DNA of 64,000 nucleotides from Rhabdophis nuchalis (lineage: Eukaryota; Chordata; Lepidosauria; Squamata; Natricidae), in contig CM077648.1 of the NCBI GenBank assembly GCA_039707465.1, positions 23,498,119 through 23,562,118 of the forward strand, given 5' to 3'. Under the pieces are notes generated by a model that saw nothing but the letters and a program-made list of their open reading frames with translations, was not told the origin of the DNA and did no database searches. Each line of letters opens with the position of its first letter. The first letter of the stretch is position 1. The position numbers and the translations under genes are program-made. Positions 48,301 to 58,344 of this stretch are shown here, piece after piece.

Positions 48301-51300
48301 CATGTTCTGTCTTACCATCACAATTTTTTTCAAATGTTTATTTCTTCTGGGGGGAAGGGAGTATTTATTTGAAAAGTAGAAATGGGGGGGGGGGGGGAAT
48401 GAAAAATAAATTAAATTTTAAAAAAATGTAAGGGCAACTCATGCATATCTCCATGTAAAGAGTGCTTTACAGTAGGGTTTCAGCAAAGAATTACCATATT
48501 TTCTTACAATATTGGAAGAAACGTGAAGAAGATACATGTAACATTAGAACTTTATTTTACAGAATAATAGAGTTTATAAGATTTTGTTTTCAATCTTGAA
48601 TTTATTTTTTGATTGATCAAATTTATACATCACCTATCTCACTATCTAAGTGGTCCTATGTGGTTTACAAAAATAATAATCTCTTAGCAATATGAAGTAT
48701 CCAGGTAATTAATTTCTGTTGTCCAGTTGTCAATTTCTGTATAGTAATTTTGTAATTCAGAATTTGAATATGAACAAATTTAATTAAATTGTATCTCAAA
48801 GTAAAATTAAAATACGGTACATAGTGGCTTTTTCCCAGAATGTTACAATTTTAGAAGATTGAAAGAACTTGTGTGAATTATTACATCTTGAACAAAATGA
48901 TATACTGATTCCTTTTGTGCACGAGTATAATGAAGTCCAGTGTGGCTGAAACATTTTCATTGAATAAGTTATAATCACCTTATTCAATAAACATCTACTG
49001 AATTTTTTGATAGATGTTAAGGCACTTTCCTTTGTTTAACCAAGCATGAATCGCCTATTCCTTATTCCATTCTGTCTCTAAAATGTATATATCAAATTGA
49101 TTTATCAACAACATAATTAAAACACTAATTGTACTATCATAAACATTATTTATTCATAACATTATTCTGAAGCTTAAAATGTTGCATATCCCTAATTTGC
49201 TTTTAAAATTATTACAAAAGGAAAGGACTGTAGCAGGACTATAGCAGGAATCTATCCACCTCTTGGGAGGTAAAGTTATCACTTGAACTATGCAATAATT
49301 TGACTTTAACCTTTCCCAACTTCAGATAATTCAGTCACAACTAGGTATCAGTACCTTGGGTGTCAGTAGAAATTGTGATAATGAAAACATGACAAAATGT
49401 AAGGCACAACCTCACACAACAAATTGAGTCCTTTCATTATTGCATTCCAGAGTTGAATGTACATAAGTCAGTTGGACAGTTTGCATCATGATGTCATGAC
49501 TAGCAAGCACACACACATACGTGCCTGCATTGCTCCATTTGTGCAAGTGGCATGCAGGTGCACCGACTGCTCATACACATGGTGGTGGCACGTGACTGTG
49601 TGTGCACTCAGCCACCATTTCTGCAGCCCAGGTGCAAACAATTCATTGCCCACTAGTGGGCTGCAGCACAGAAGTTGGGGAGCCATGCTTTAGGGGTAAT
49701 TAGATTTTTTTTTTTTTGCTAATAGTTAATGTATTTAAGTAAGATACATAAATCTATGTTGACCATTTCAACATATTAATACCTTCTAGTCTGAAGACTT
49801 ACACAATACAGATTCACACATCATACTATGCTGATTTTTATGTTGTTATTATGCAATAATGATGTTATTAAGCCATGATGTTCAGCTCACAAGAGCACAG
49901 TTCATGCGAAGCCAAAATTAGATAGAATTTTGAACTGGTGAGACATATGATTTCACCTTTCCTCTCACTACTTCAGTCCTAACAAATCCCATTCGCCTCT
50001 ATCATCTGTTTCTCCTAGAGTGAATTTGAGATTTCTCTTACATTTTTCCAGAGTAATTTTTCAGAAGGTTCCATCAGGCAATTATCCCTTCATTAGCCTA
50101 TATAAAATCTCAAGTATTATAGGATTAATCGGTGTCAGAGCAAAATAATTCAAATTATTTTTAATTATTTTATTCAATTTTCATAAAAACAAACATGGAA
50201 ATCATGTTTCCTACTGGAAAATAAGTTGAAAATGTTAAACTATAAAGTCTACTTTTAAGAACTTTTACTGCAACTAAAAAGAAAGCTCTAAAATTAATAC
50301 AACTAATGGAAACTAGTGAGCGGGTGAACTATTTTTGCCTTTGACTTGTGTTTTACATACCATTTGTTATTACTTTGGCAATGACACCTTGAGGAGGACA
50401 AGCACACAGCTCCTTCAGTTTCTTTTGAATCTTGGCCTTAGTCTGTACTTGCTCTCCACTGGAATCCAAAACACCAGCTTCCTGAAATAAAATGAGGAAA
50501 CATTCTCAACAAAATTAAATTCTATAGAAAAACTGCTATAATATTCTCAGTTCTTGTTTGCAAAATGTTATTTTATATAGGCATTGCTGGCAGGTTTTTC
50601 ATTTGGTTTTTATATGTTTCTTTAATGAAATTATAGGCCACCAGTTCAAACAATGTGATTCTAAATGCCGTACAGTATAAAAATCAAATAATAACATCTA
50701 TTTAACATTTATATGATTTTGTTGCAGAACTGTTAGTTTAGAATAAACTATCACCCACAATATGATAATAGCTGTACTTTTTCACCCTATGATCAATGGG
50801 GAATACAACAGGAATTCTGACTTGGAGCCTTGTCAGGTCTGGATGGGGAAGAAAAGAATTAGCAAACAAGATGCAATGGCTGTCAGTTTAGAAGCCGACT
50901 GATTCCATAGAACTTACTAGGAGATGCTGTCAGAGGAAGCTCCATTCAAGTATTCTCCAGGGAATATCCCTTCTCTGGAATAGCTAGCTTTGAGACAAGG
51001 ATGAGTCCCACTTGATGGTCGTTTGAAATATGGCAAAAACCTGGCTTTTGGGGATTAGTTATAGAACCATTGGTACTTACACTAGTCAATCTAAAGAACA
51101 GATATTTAAAAATCTGTTTAATACAGCTATTAAGCTACTGATACAATTCTACAGAGGAATTATTGAGTCAGTCATTTGTACTTCTACAACTTCAATGAAT
51201 AGTTGGGACTGCAATTGCAACTAGGCAGCCTTCCATTGAGGACCTGTATACTGAGACAGAAAGAGGGCTGAGAAAATATCTGCAGACTCCTAACATCCTG

Positions 51301-53964
51301 GACATAAACTGTTTCAACTTCTCCCCTCAGAATGTCACTACAGGGCATTGCATTGCCAAATCAACTAGTCATAAAGATACTCCCCCCCCCCCCTGCTACT
51401 ATCACTCTGCTAAGCACTTGATTCCCAAAGCACTGTCTTATGCCTAATGATATTTACTCACATAGTATGGCTGTATTGCTATTATTCTTCTCATTGTCTC
51501 ATCTTTATCATTTTATCATCTCTTTTCTGCTACTTTTTCCTATTGGTATCTTATGATTTATCACTTGTTATTTGTATCTTATAATTTATGATAGCATCTT
51601 ATGATTTGTGACTTAGCATTTTATTGTTTGTATGTACACTGAGCATTTAGAACTGGAGACAAATTTCTTGTGTCTCCAATCACATTGGCCAATCTATATA
51701 AATAAAAATGTAACAATAATTTGTTCAAAACCGCTAATCTCAGAAAGTACTGCACCGAATGCTTCCAAATGTTCACACAATGTTCCTTTGAAGTACAGCA
51801 ACAATGATATGTATAGATTGTGTGGATGTCGCACCTGTGCCAGGTACAAATGTAAAAGTGTGGCTCTTCTGAGTTTTTCCCTCACTCGCTCACTGGCACC
51901 CCTCCCTTTAGCGGCTCCTCCCACCCAGTCGCTTCTTCTGCTGTGTCACGTGTAGCACTGTGCGCTGACGCCATTCCCCCGCACTTCTACGTCATCATAA
52001 CGGTCGCATTCCTTGGCAGATGGGCTTTGTAATCCCAGATCGATGGGAGGGGACTTGAAGCCCTTCGAGGGGAAAGAAGGCTCCCCCCACCACTCCTTCC
52101 CGAGCCCGGGGCTCTTCCCTCACCTCGGGGGCCCTGTGTCTGCAGCCATTTTTGTCCGACTCCTGAGGAAGCGGCGGGGGAGGTGGCGGGGGTGGGCTCA
52201 GCATCGGCTCTTGGGCCAGCGGGGCCGCCATCTTACCCAATGAACTACCCTTCCCACAAGGCCCTGTGGCCCTGGTGGCATGAGGCATATACGCACATGT
52301 GGGTGCACGCACGCATGCCGCGTCTGGCTTCTCCTGGGGGGGTGTCTGCGAGCTGGGGAGAGTGTGTTTCCCATGGGACCTTGTGGCGGTGCATTGCCAA
52401 GGGTAGCACTGGACGTGGCGCATGTGCCTCCCTGGGCGAGGATAATGAAAGGCTCCACCTGGCAGTGTTTTTTCAAGCTGCGGGAAAGTGCACAACTGGC
52501 CGTGGAACCAATGGGTCTCCTATCGGGGGCGGGTGTACGACCTCAGCCCCCTGTCCGAAGAGTACCGGAGTAAGGGGGCAGAGTTTTGGGGGCAGGGATC
52601 CCCCCACCCCCCAATCGGAGCCTCCAGGTGGAGAGGCAGTCTATCTGAACTTGGGGGGGGGAGGAGGAGGAGGAGGAAGATGTCCTTGCTGGCAAGGGTG
52701 GTCATCCGGGACGGGAGTCGAAAGAAGGGCAGTGAGGGAAGAAAGGAGCTGGAGGGCCAAATTCAAGGCTTGTCTAGCTCTGGAGAGGTCAAAAAAGTCA
52801 AGATGGCAGCCTCAATCATGCAGTTAAGAGAGATATAGAGATCCATAGAGAGAGAAGGAAAAATGCGGTACGTAGGTAGGTGGGTAGGTAGAGGGATAGA
52901 GAGGGAGAGGGAGAAATACCGTAGGTAGGTAGGTAGGTGGATAGAGGGAGAAATACAGTAGGTAGGTAGGTTGGGGGTTATACGGTGATTGTGTGTATGT
53001 GTTTGTGTGTGCAGGTGTAGATCTACACACAGATTGGTTGGCCATTTAACCAGACTGGGCCACAGCAATGCGGAGCCGGGAACGACTAGTAAAGAATATT
53101 CCTATATTCCTATTCCTAAAGAATCTGTAATTTATTCTGGTTTCCATTGTAATTTAATATTTGTTATTATTCTACCTTTTAAACATAACTTTCCCAGAGT
53201 CCCCATAGATTGAGATAAATCTCATAATTAAAGGAAGAAAAGAATTGGTTATTTGTTGGAACATTTAAACTGTCCCTCATCTTAATGTGATTATTTGTAA
53301 ATAAATAAAAATCATAAGCTGTTTGGTTAAAAAAAAAACCCCAAACATAGAGGTCTTTGAACATTGGGACAAGCACTGTTATAGACATTAACAACCCCAC
53401 CCCCCGGCCACCCCGATGCAATGTATTATCCCTAAATACACAGTGGTAGTATTCAAATAATTTAACAACCAGTTCTCTGCCCTAATGATTTCTTTCAACA
53501 ACCAGTTCACCAAATTGCTCAGCAGGTTAACAACTGGTTTACTGAAGTGGTGCAATTGGCTGAATCCCACCACTATAAATAGGTGCTCTTTAAGCAATAA
53601 AGTTGTATGTGAACTGTCCTCTATTTAAATCACACACATTCAGAAAGATAATGTTTGGCCTCCTTCCCAAATGTTTCGCTTATTTGGCTTAACAGAAATT
53701 ATATAACTAGATGCAGTGTTATTTCATTTCTCTAACTTTACTTGTCATAACTATATCATGATGAAAGGAAACATGACAATGCTTATCTTAAATTTGATCA
53801 TTCAACCCTATGTAGAAGAAAGACATGTCTTATTTTTTTTACTAAGTCCTAAACTATCAATACAACTATAAAACTGCCATTACTATTACCTGAATTGGAT
53901 AAGTTTCATTTCCTGATTTTGAAGATACATTTTTCTTGTCTGCCGCAGGTATTCTGTCTGACAT
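33167..53964 (-). CDS. SLC9B1: SLC9B1-like Na+/H+ antiporter (NHA), eleven coding exons
   Basis: Eleven exons join in phase to 1545 nt (514 codons and stop); human SLC9B1 and SLC9B2 have 515 and 537 residues. The product is a CPA2-type cation/proton antiporter with many membrane helices. Visible residues include the tandem ion-binding Asp253-Asp254 in [11 protein letters not shown], Glu190 in GPCITEAC, and Arg407; these align with Asp278, Asp279, Glu215 and Arg432 of human NHA2. [17 protein letters not shown] and MKFPW are closer to SLC9B1 than SLC9B2, and it sits next to CISD2 as SLC9B1 does, so I call it SLC9B1-like; a squamate-specific paralog is possible. Oddity: the conserved Arg of the IIL(V/I)RAGLGLD motif is Leu162. 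An in-frame TGA two codons before the ATG supports the start. Intron 4 carries a 3.3-kb LINE. Confidence 0.93.
35289..35425 (-). CDS. SLC9B1: SLC9B1-like exon 10
   Basis: Completes Gly394 and runs to Gln439; contains Arg407 and the WIPKATVQ motif. Acceptor TTACAG, donor GTAGAG. 137 nt, the same length as in the SLC9B2-like gene. Confidence 0.95.
35893..36001 (-). CDS. SLC9B1: SLC9B1-like exon 9
   Basis: Residues 358-393 with the FLFGLIGAE motif. Acceptor TTATAG, donor GTAAGT. Confidence 0.95.
37901..38050 (-). CDS. SLC9B1: SLC9B1-like exon 8
   Basis: Residues 308-357, including [10 protein letters not shown] and [11 protein letters not shown]. Acceptor TTTCAG, donor GTGAGA. Confidence 0.95.
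38051..39400. other. SLC9B1-like intron 7, left part
   Basis: Mostly unique AT-rich sequence with a degraded half MITE near 38764-38880 (CAACTTTGGCAACTTTAAAA ... GAGAAACACTG). No exon. Confidence 0.5.
39405..39605 (-). mobile_element. tRNA-derived SINE, reverse orientation
   Basis: On the reverse strand, TGGCCTAGTGGTGAAGACAC resembles box A and GGTTGAGAGTTCAATCT resembles box B, followed by a body resembling SINEs of this type. It lies directly before another SINE. Confidence 0.6.
39635..39930 (+). mobile_element. Sauria-type SINE with Bov-B-like 3' tail
   Basis: Contains GTCCCAGCTTCTGCCAACCT, AGTCATGCCGGCCACATGA, GAAATGGAGAT and a 3' end GGGGAACCTTTACCT, the order seen in Sauria SINEs of lizards and snakes. 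Their 3' end derives from a Bov-B LINE. It is good evidence for a squamate source. Confidence 0.82.
40180..40286 (-). CDS. SLC9B1: SLC9B1-like exon 7
   Basis: Completes Gly272 and runs to Gln307 ([20 protein letters not shown], then [11 protein letters not shown]). Acceptor TCATAG, donor GTAAAA. Confidence 0.95.
40290..41780. other. SLC9B1-like intron 6
   Basis: No recognisable repeat or exon. Short open frames have no family features. Confidence 0.45.
41787..41962 (-). CDS. SLC9B1: SLC9B1-like exon 6 (ion-binding site)
   Basis: Residues 213-271 and the first base of Gly272. Carries [13 protein letters not shown] and the Asp253-Asp254 pair. Acceptor TTTCAG, donor GTAATA. Human NHA2 has Pro-Ser-Met after the Val run; here it is Leu-Ser-Met. 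Confidence 0.96.
42201..42489. mobile_element. hAT MITE in intron 5
   Basis: It starts CAATGGTGGGATCCTACTGG and ends CCAGTAGAATCCCACCCCTG, long inverted ends. Flanks CTTTGAAC and GTCTGAAC match at six of eight positions. Confidence 0.78.
42853..42980 (-). CDS. SLC9B1: SLC9B1-like exon 5
   Basis: Residues 171-212 plus two bases of Gly213 ([20 protein letters not shown] ...). Contains Glu190. Acceptor TTTCAG, donor GTAAGA. Confidence 0.95.
43690..47030 (+). mobile_element. near full-length L2-like LINE
   Basis: A GC-rich 5' region, an endonuclease-RT frame from 43928 to 46801 (about 957 residues) broken only by one in-frame TGA at 44264-44266, then a 3' UTR with the ACCGCCCCAAGTCCCTTCGG signature and an (AAAT)n tail at 46996-47028. 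It lies in intron 4 of the SLC9B1-like gene, antisense to it. It is the most complete of seven L2-like copies in the window. Confidence 0.9.
43928..46801 (+). pseudogene. L2-like LINE ORF2 with one premature TGA
   Basis: The parts before and after the TGA are in the same frame. N-terminal APE-type endonuclease motifs are visible: [23 protein letters not shown] and the SDHSLL box. The RT domain follows with [28 protein letters not shown] and an intact Y-A-D-D box at 45953-45964, and a C-terminal WNDLPPDIR region. The domain order and length are as expected for the L2/CR1 group. With a single nonsense codon and no frameshift the copy looks young. The RT part alone remains open for 839 codons from 44282. 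Confidence 0.88.
47130..47272 (-). CDS. SLC9B1: SLC9B1-like exon 4
   Basis: Completes Gly123 and runs to Lys170: [13 protein letters not shown]..., then [16 protein letters not shown]. Human SLC9B1 and SLC9B2 have Arg before AGLGLD; here it is Leu162. Acceptor TTTAG, donor GTAGAG. Confidence 0.95.
47970..48140 (-). CDS. SLC9B1: SLC9B1-like exon 3
   Basis: Residues 66-122: [49 protein letters not shown]. This covers the first membrane helices. Acceptor CCCTAG, donor GTAAGC. Confidence 0.96.
48150..50350. other. SLC9B1-like intron 2
   Basis: AT-rich. A poly-G run lies near 48385-48398. A degraded MITE-like, GTGCA-rich segment is at about 49500-49690. No exon. Confidence 0.5.
50361..50481 (-). 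CDS. SLC9B1: SLC9B1-like exon 2
   Basis: Residues 26-65 plus one base: [20 protein letters not shown], then [16 protein letters not shown]. The CPP.G segment matches both human paralogs. Acceptor TTTCAG, donor GTATGT. Confidence 0.94.
50800..51692 (+). mobile_element. LINE 3' fragment (tentative)
   Basis: Degraded sequence resembling a non-LTR element C-terminus. It ends with a 3' part that runs TTGTGTCTCCAATCACATTG and GGCCAA, where the Helitron-like element begins. Frames are broken. Confidence 0.5.
51693..53089. mobile_element. probable non-autonomous Helitron
   Basis: The left end is TCTATATAAATAAAAATG following an A, and the right end is GGAGCCGGGAACGACTAG followed by a T: 5'-TC and CTAG-3' termini inserted between host A and T with no target duplication, as Helitrons do. 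A GC-rich stretch lies just before the right end, but a clean terminal hairpin is not obvious. There is no Rep/helicase frame. The interior includes GC-rich sequence and a (GGTA)n tract. Confidence 0.62.
52867..52972. repeat. (GGTA)n-type tract
   Basis: Imperfect GTAG/GGTA repeats in two blocks separated by GAGGGA sequence, inside the probable Helitron. Confidence 0.88.
53441..53575. mobile_element. short hAT-like MITE in intron 1
   Basis: It starts CAGTGGTAGTATTCAA and ends TGAATCCCACCACTA, imperfect inverted ends. Flanks TAAATACA and TAAATAGG match at six of eight positions. Confidence 0.65.
53890..53964 (-). CDS. SLC9B1: SLC9B1-like exon 1 (first coding)
   Basis: Encodes residues 1-25 ([20 protein letters not shown], then TYPIQ), polar and poorly conserved as in mammalian NHA N-termini. 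Donor GTAATA. The upstream in-frame stop is TGA, two codons before the ATG. TTAG about 13 bases before the ATG could be an acceptor, so a non-coding first exon probably lies further upstream. Confidence 0.85.
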
Positions 53965-54021
53965 AGTTCACAATCTAATTTTGTAAAATAAATTGTATTT
54001 TATTTTAATATATTTGACTTT

Positions 54022-54023
<2 letters not shown>

Positions 54024-54087
<64 letters not shown>

Positions 54088-54690
54088 TTATTTTATATAC
54101 CGTGTCCTCTCCCCAGGGGGACTCGGAGCGGTGCACAGGGAAAACATTAAAACACATAAAATATATACATAAATAGATACAATAAGTAAAAACAGATTAA
54201 ATCTAATTGTCCCTGCACTAAAATCCCCATTTTTAAAATTAACGTTCCCTAACCCCTAAGGTAGAGACTAACCTAGGCCGGCCAAGCAGAAAAAGTATGT
54301 TTTTAATTTCTGACGGAAGGAGCGGAGGTCCGTAGTTGTTCTAATATCGGGGGGAAGGTCGTTCCAGAGGGCTGGGCCCGCCACAGAGAAGGCCCTTCCC
54401 CTGGGCGTCGCCCGCTGACAAAGTCTAGTGGACGGCACCCGGAGAAGTCCCTCTCTGTGGGAGCGAATCGGCCGGGAGGATGTATGGGGCAGGATCCGAT
54501 CCCGCAGATAGCTAGGTCCCGAGCCATGGAGCGCTTTGAAGATGAGAACTAGCACCTTGAAGCGCACCCGATAGACGACGTAGCCAGTGCAGCTCGCGCA
54601 AGAGAGGTGTTACATAGGTATACCTTGCGGTACCCATTATTGCTCGCGCGGCTGCATTCTGGACCAGCTGAAGTCTCCGGGTGCACCTGT
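54024..54690 (-). mobile_element. L2-like LINE fragment 60 bp upstream of SLC9B1-like start
   Basis: A (AAT)n run at 54024-54088, then 3' UTR and C-terminal coding sequence (MRFKVLVLIFKALHGSGPSY ...). 5' truncated. It is on the same strand as the gene, directly before its first coding exon. Confidence 0.9.
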
Positions 54691-55654
54691 TATTGACTTT
54701 GGGTGTTATCCAAGCTATCTCTTTTTTTTTTTAAGGAACCTTTTTATTTTTAAATTTTAAACCATCTTGCTTAGCTTTTACTTCTCAAATAAAATTTGAT
54801 TAAGTTTAGAAAAAACATGAATTAGAAAAATATCACCATCAGTAATATCCTCTAAATCATTAGCCAAGAAGAGTATGTACCAAGTTGCACAATACTCCCA
54901 AAAGCAAAATAACTTGGTTTTGCTTAACTTTTTGCACAAAATGTTAGTATGAACCACCAAAACTAAATCATTATTTTAATAAATGGGGAATTTCTATTTT
55001 TCAGATTTTTCAGATAGTATATTCAATATTCCAGATAGTAGAGAAAACAAGGAAAGAAATTCTGGACAACATGGGTAATTATCTGCTTTAGTACACATTC
55101 TTTGCTATTTTTTAAAAAATAAAAAGGTTATATAGCAACACCTCCGCCACAACTAACATTCCTAAATATATTTTCTTGAGAATAGCCTCAAGAGTAACCT
55201 GCCCTCAGAATAACTGAGGGCACGTTTCTTCTGAAGGATGCACTATAGGACTGCATTGTCTAGGAGGTGAACACCTATGCTCATTATCTTGGACCAGAAA
55301 TCCCATTGAAATCAAAGAATCATACTTACATATGTCATCTTATTCCCAGTAGAGTTAACATGCTTATGATTGGGAGCAGAGAATGATACTTACACAGATT
55401 GGAATTAACTCCTCCTGACTTCACCCTCAGTTTGGTATTCAAATTTTTGGGGATAGAAAAACTGTCACTCCTAAAATGACAACTGCCCTCAATTTGTTCC
55501 TGGTTTAAGACAGGCTCCTATAATTTAGAGCTCTGGCTGGGGATTATGGTGAAATCAAGCATAGATCTGTGGTTGCAAAGATGCTTTTCCAAAAGGCAAC
55601 TGGGACTTTCTTTGTTCTTTCATTGAAATGGTTTATTTTTTTCCACCCAAGAAG

Positions 55655-56405
55655 CTTCTTCATTTACAATACAATACAATAAAATAGCAGAGTTTAGAAT
55701 AGGAGGTCTTCTGGTCCAACCCCCTGCCTAGGCAGGAAACCCTATACCATTTCAGACAAATGGCTATCCAACATCCTCTTAAAGACTTCCAGTGTTGGGT
55801 CATTCACAACTTCTGGAGGCAAGTTGTTCCACTGATTAATTGTTCTAACTGTCAGGAAATTTCTCCTAAGTTGCTTCCTGATTAGTTTCTACCCATTGCT
55901 TCTTGTTCTACCCACAGGTGCCTGGGAGAATAGCTTGACACCCTCTTCTTTGTGGCAACCTCTGAGATATTGAACACTGCTATCATGTTTCCCCTGGTCC
56001 TTTTCATTAAACTGGACATACCCAGTTCCTGCAACCGTTCTTCATATGTTTCAGTCTACAGTCCCCTAATCATCTTTGTTGCTCTTCTCTGCACTCTTTC
56101 TAGAGTCTCCACATCTTTTTTACATTGTGGCGACCAAAACTGAATGCAGTATTCCAAGTGTGGCCTGACCAAGACATTATAAAGTGGTATTAACACTTCA
56201 CGTGATCTTGATTCTATCCTTCTGTTTATACAGCCCAGAACTGTGTTGGCTCTTTTGGCAGCTGCTGCACACTGCTGGCTTGTATTTAAATGGTTGTCCA
56301 CTAGGATTCCAAGATCCCTCTCACAGTTGCTACTATTTAGCAAGGTACCACCTATACTGTACCTGTGCACGTTTGTGTATGCTTGTATAAGGTTTGCTGA
56401 CCCTC
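55655..56405 (-). mobile_element. CR1 LINE 3' fragment
   Basis: Reverse-strand CR1: [35 protein letters not shown] and LERVQRRATKMIRGL are visible, followed by the 3' UTR to 55660. It is closely similar by eye to the CR1 at 19711-22848. Confidence 0.87.
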
Positions 56406-57164
56406 TCACAGTTCTTGGATGAGAAGCTAAACATTTTCAAGAAAACAACCAAGAAGTTTAAATGCCTTTGGAAAAGCGCTTTTGGGACAACCATGACCTG
56501 GATAGTTAAAAATCTCCATAGCGTAAGAGTAGGAGAAAGGTAAGGAAAGAAGGAAGGGGAAGGAGAGGAGGAAGGAAGTAGAGAATGAAGGGAGGGAGAA
56601 AAGAAAGGGAAAGCAAAGTGGTGTTACAACAGGAGGAAGGGATGGTAAAGAAAGCAACCCAAATTGTGCATTATAACCTATTAAATGAAATAATAAATGT
56701 ATAAGAATATTTTACGCTATTATCTCCGCAGAAAAATGTTAATGAATTAAAAAAGGACCCAATTGGAGTGCTAAAAATAGATAAAATAAAATAAAACTGG
56801 GTGGCACTCCTGCAAACACGTTCTAGCTGCCTAAATGTATAAGAATGCTAAATGTAAAGAAGAATAACAATCATGTGAATGTATACTTAAAATGGTATGT
56901 AAGAGAATAAAACTAAAAAAAAAATCGTAGAAAAAAAAGAACTCTCCATAGCAACATAGGATTTGGGGGAAGGAAATCTGGGCTGGGGGAGGATTTATAC
57001 TGCTCAGAAAAGCAAGCTGGCTGTATTCTCATCGGGCGTTCACAAGACTATAGGCTCCTCTTCAGAAACATAGCATGTGGTGGACTGGACTTGAACTCAT
57101 CTCCTTAAACAGCGTCGGGGCTTGTTTGGCTTGGGCTTTACACGTTACACGAAATCAGCCTTTA

Positions 57165-57665
57165 TAGTATCCCAAACCACGGCACACGACTTTGAACCTG
57201 GCTTCTAAATCTCCCTCGAGGGCGCCCCGCGGCCCCCGGTCTGCCTCTCAGAGTGTCGGTTACCAAAGGCGAGGATAGCGCCACTGACCCGTTAAACGTC
57301 CCCGAGCCACTATGGGACAGAAAACCGCGTTTAAACTGAGGAAGCCTCTCGCTGAGGCTGGTGCGCAGCCGGGGAAGGTGGGAGGCGCAGGGACGGCCGA
57401 GGAGTACAAGCTCCACCTCTCGGCCCGCCGCTCTCCAAACCAGAGAGAATGTGAGAGAAAATAACGGTCCTGGAGTAACGGTCGTCCCTGCCTGCCTGCC
57501 GCCGAAGGGCATCTGGTTCAACGGCGCTGCTGCGGCGCTCAGCGGGGGTGAGGGGAGGGGAGGGTCTGTAATTACCCTGCAGGGAGAATTTGCTTTGCTT
57601 TCCCCTGTATTTCCGCGCAAGGAAATCCTTGGAGGAGATCCTGAGCTCAGCCCCCCACATGCTCC
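57165..57665 (-). promoter_or_regulatory. CpG-dense block, candidate SLC9B1-like promoter
   Basis: An isolated CpG-rich, non-repetitive block in AT-rich surroundings, about 3.2 kb upstream of the first coding exon of the SLC9B1-like gene. Position and composition fit a promoter with a non-coding first exon. Open frames here are a by-product of base composition. No transcription start or donor can be fixed by eye. Confidence 0.45.
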
Positions 57666-57753
57666 GGGGATCCAGAAGGCTAAAATAGTTGCAAGGATAC
57701 AGGTACAAAGGAGAGAGAAATGTAAGTAAAATACATTAAATAGAAGCTAATAG

Positions 57754-58343
57754 TGTGCGGGGGCAGCCAAAAAAGCCAATGCAATCCTAAATTGCATTAA
57801 CAGAGGGATACAATCAAGATCAAGGGAGGTACTACTACCATCCTCTAAAGCCTTAGTAAGACCACACCTAGAGTACTTGGCCATACCAAAAAAAGAGATG
57901 TTGAAATTGAGTGCAGAGAAGAGCAACTGGGATGATTAGGGGAATGGAGGCTAAAACATGATGAGCAGTTGCAGGAACAGGGCATGGCTAGTCTAGTGAA
58001 GAGAAGGACCAGGGGAGACATAATTGCAGTGTCACAATATTTGAGAGGCTGCCACAGAGAGGAAAGGGATTAAGCTATTTTCCAAAGCACCTGAAGGCCA
58101 GACAAGGAATAATGGATGGAAACTGAACAAGGAAAGATTCAACCTGGAAATAAGGAGGAATTTTCTGACAAGTGAGAACAACCAACCAATGCAACAGCTT
58201 GCTTTCAGAAGTTGTGGGAGCTTCATCACTGGAGGCTTTCAAGAACAGACTGGACGGCCATTTGTCAAAAATGGTGTAGGGTCTGCTTGGACAGGGGGTT
58301 GGACTAGATGACCTATAAGGTCCCTTCCAACTTTGTATCTGTA
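57754..58343 (+). mobile_element. CR1 LINE 3' end
   Basis: + strand CR1 C-terminal remnant and 3' end (GGTTGGACTAGATGACCTAT near 58295). The frame is broken by stops. Confidence 0.82.
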
Positions 58344-58344
58344 T

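Noticed and set aside
51995..52838. Overlapping open frames up to 214 codons in a GC-rich stretch
   Set aside because: They lie inside the probable Helitron, are low complexity, occur on both strands at once and have no recognisable domain or splice structure.
57162..57729. Open frames of 120-150 codons on both strands
   Set aside because: They arise from the CpG-dense block, overlap in several frames and lack homology I can name; a promoter or 5' UTR reading is simpler.
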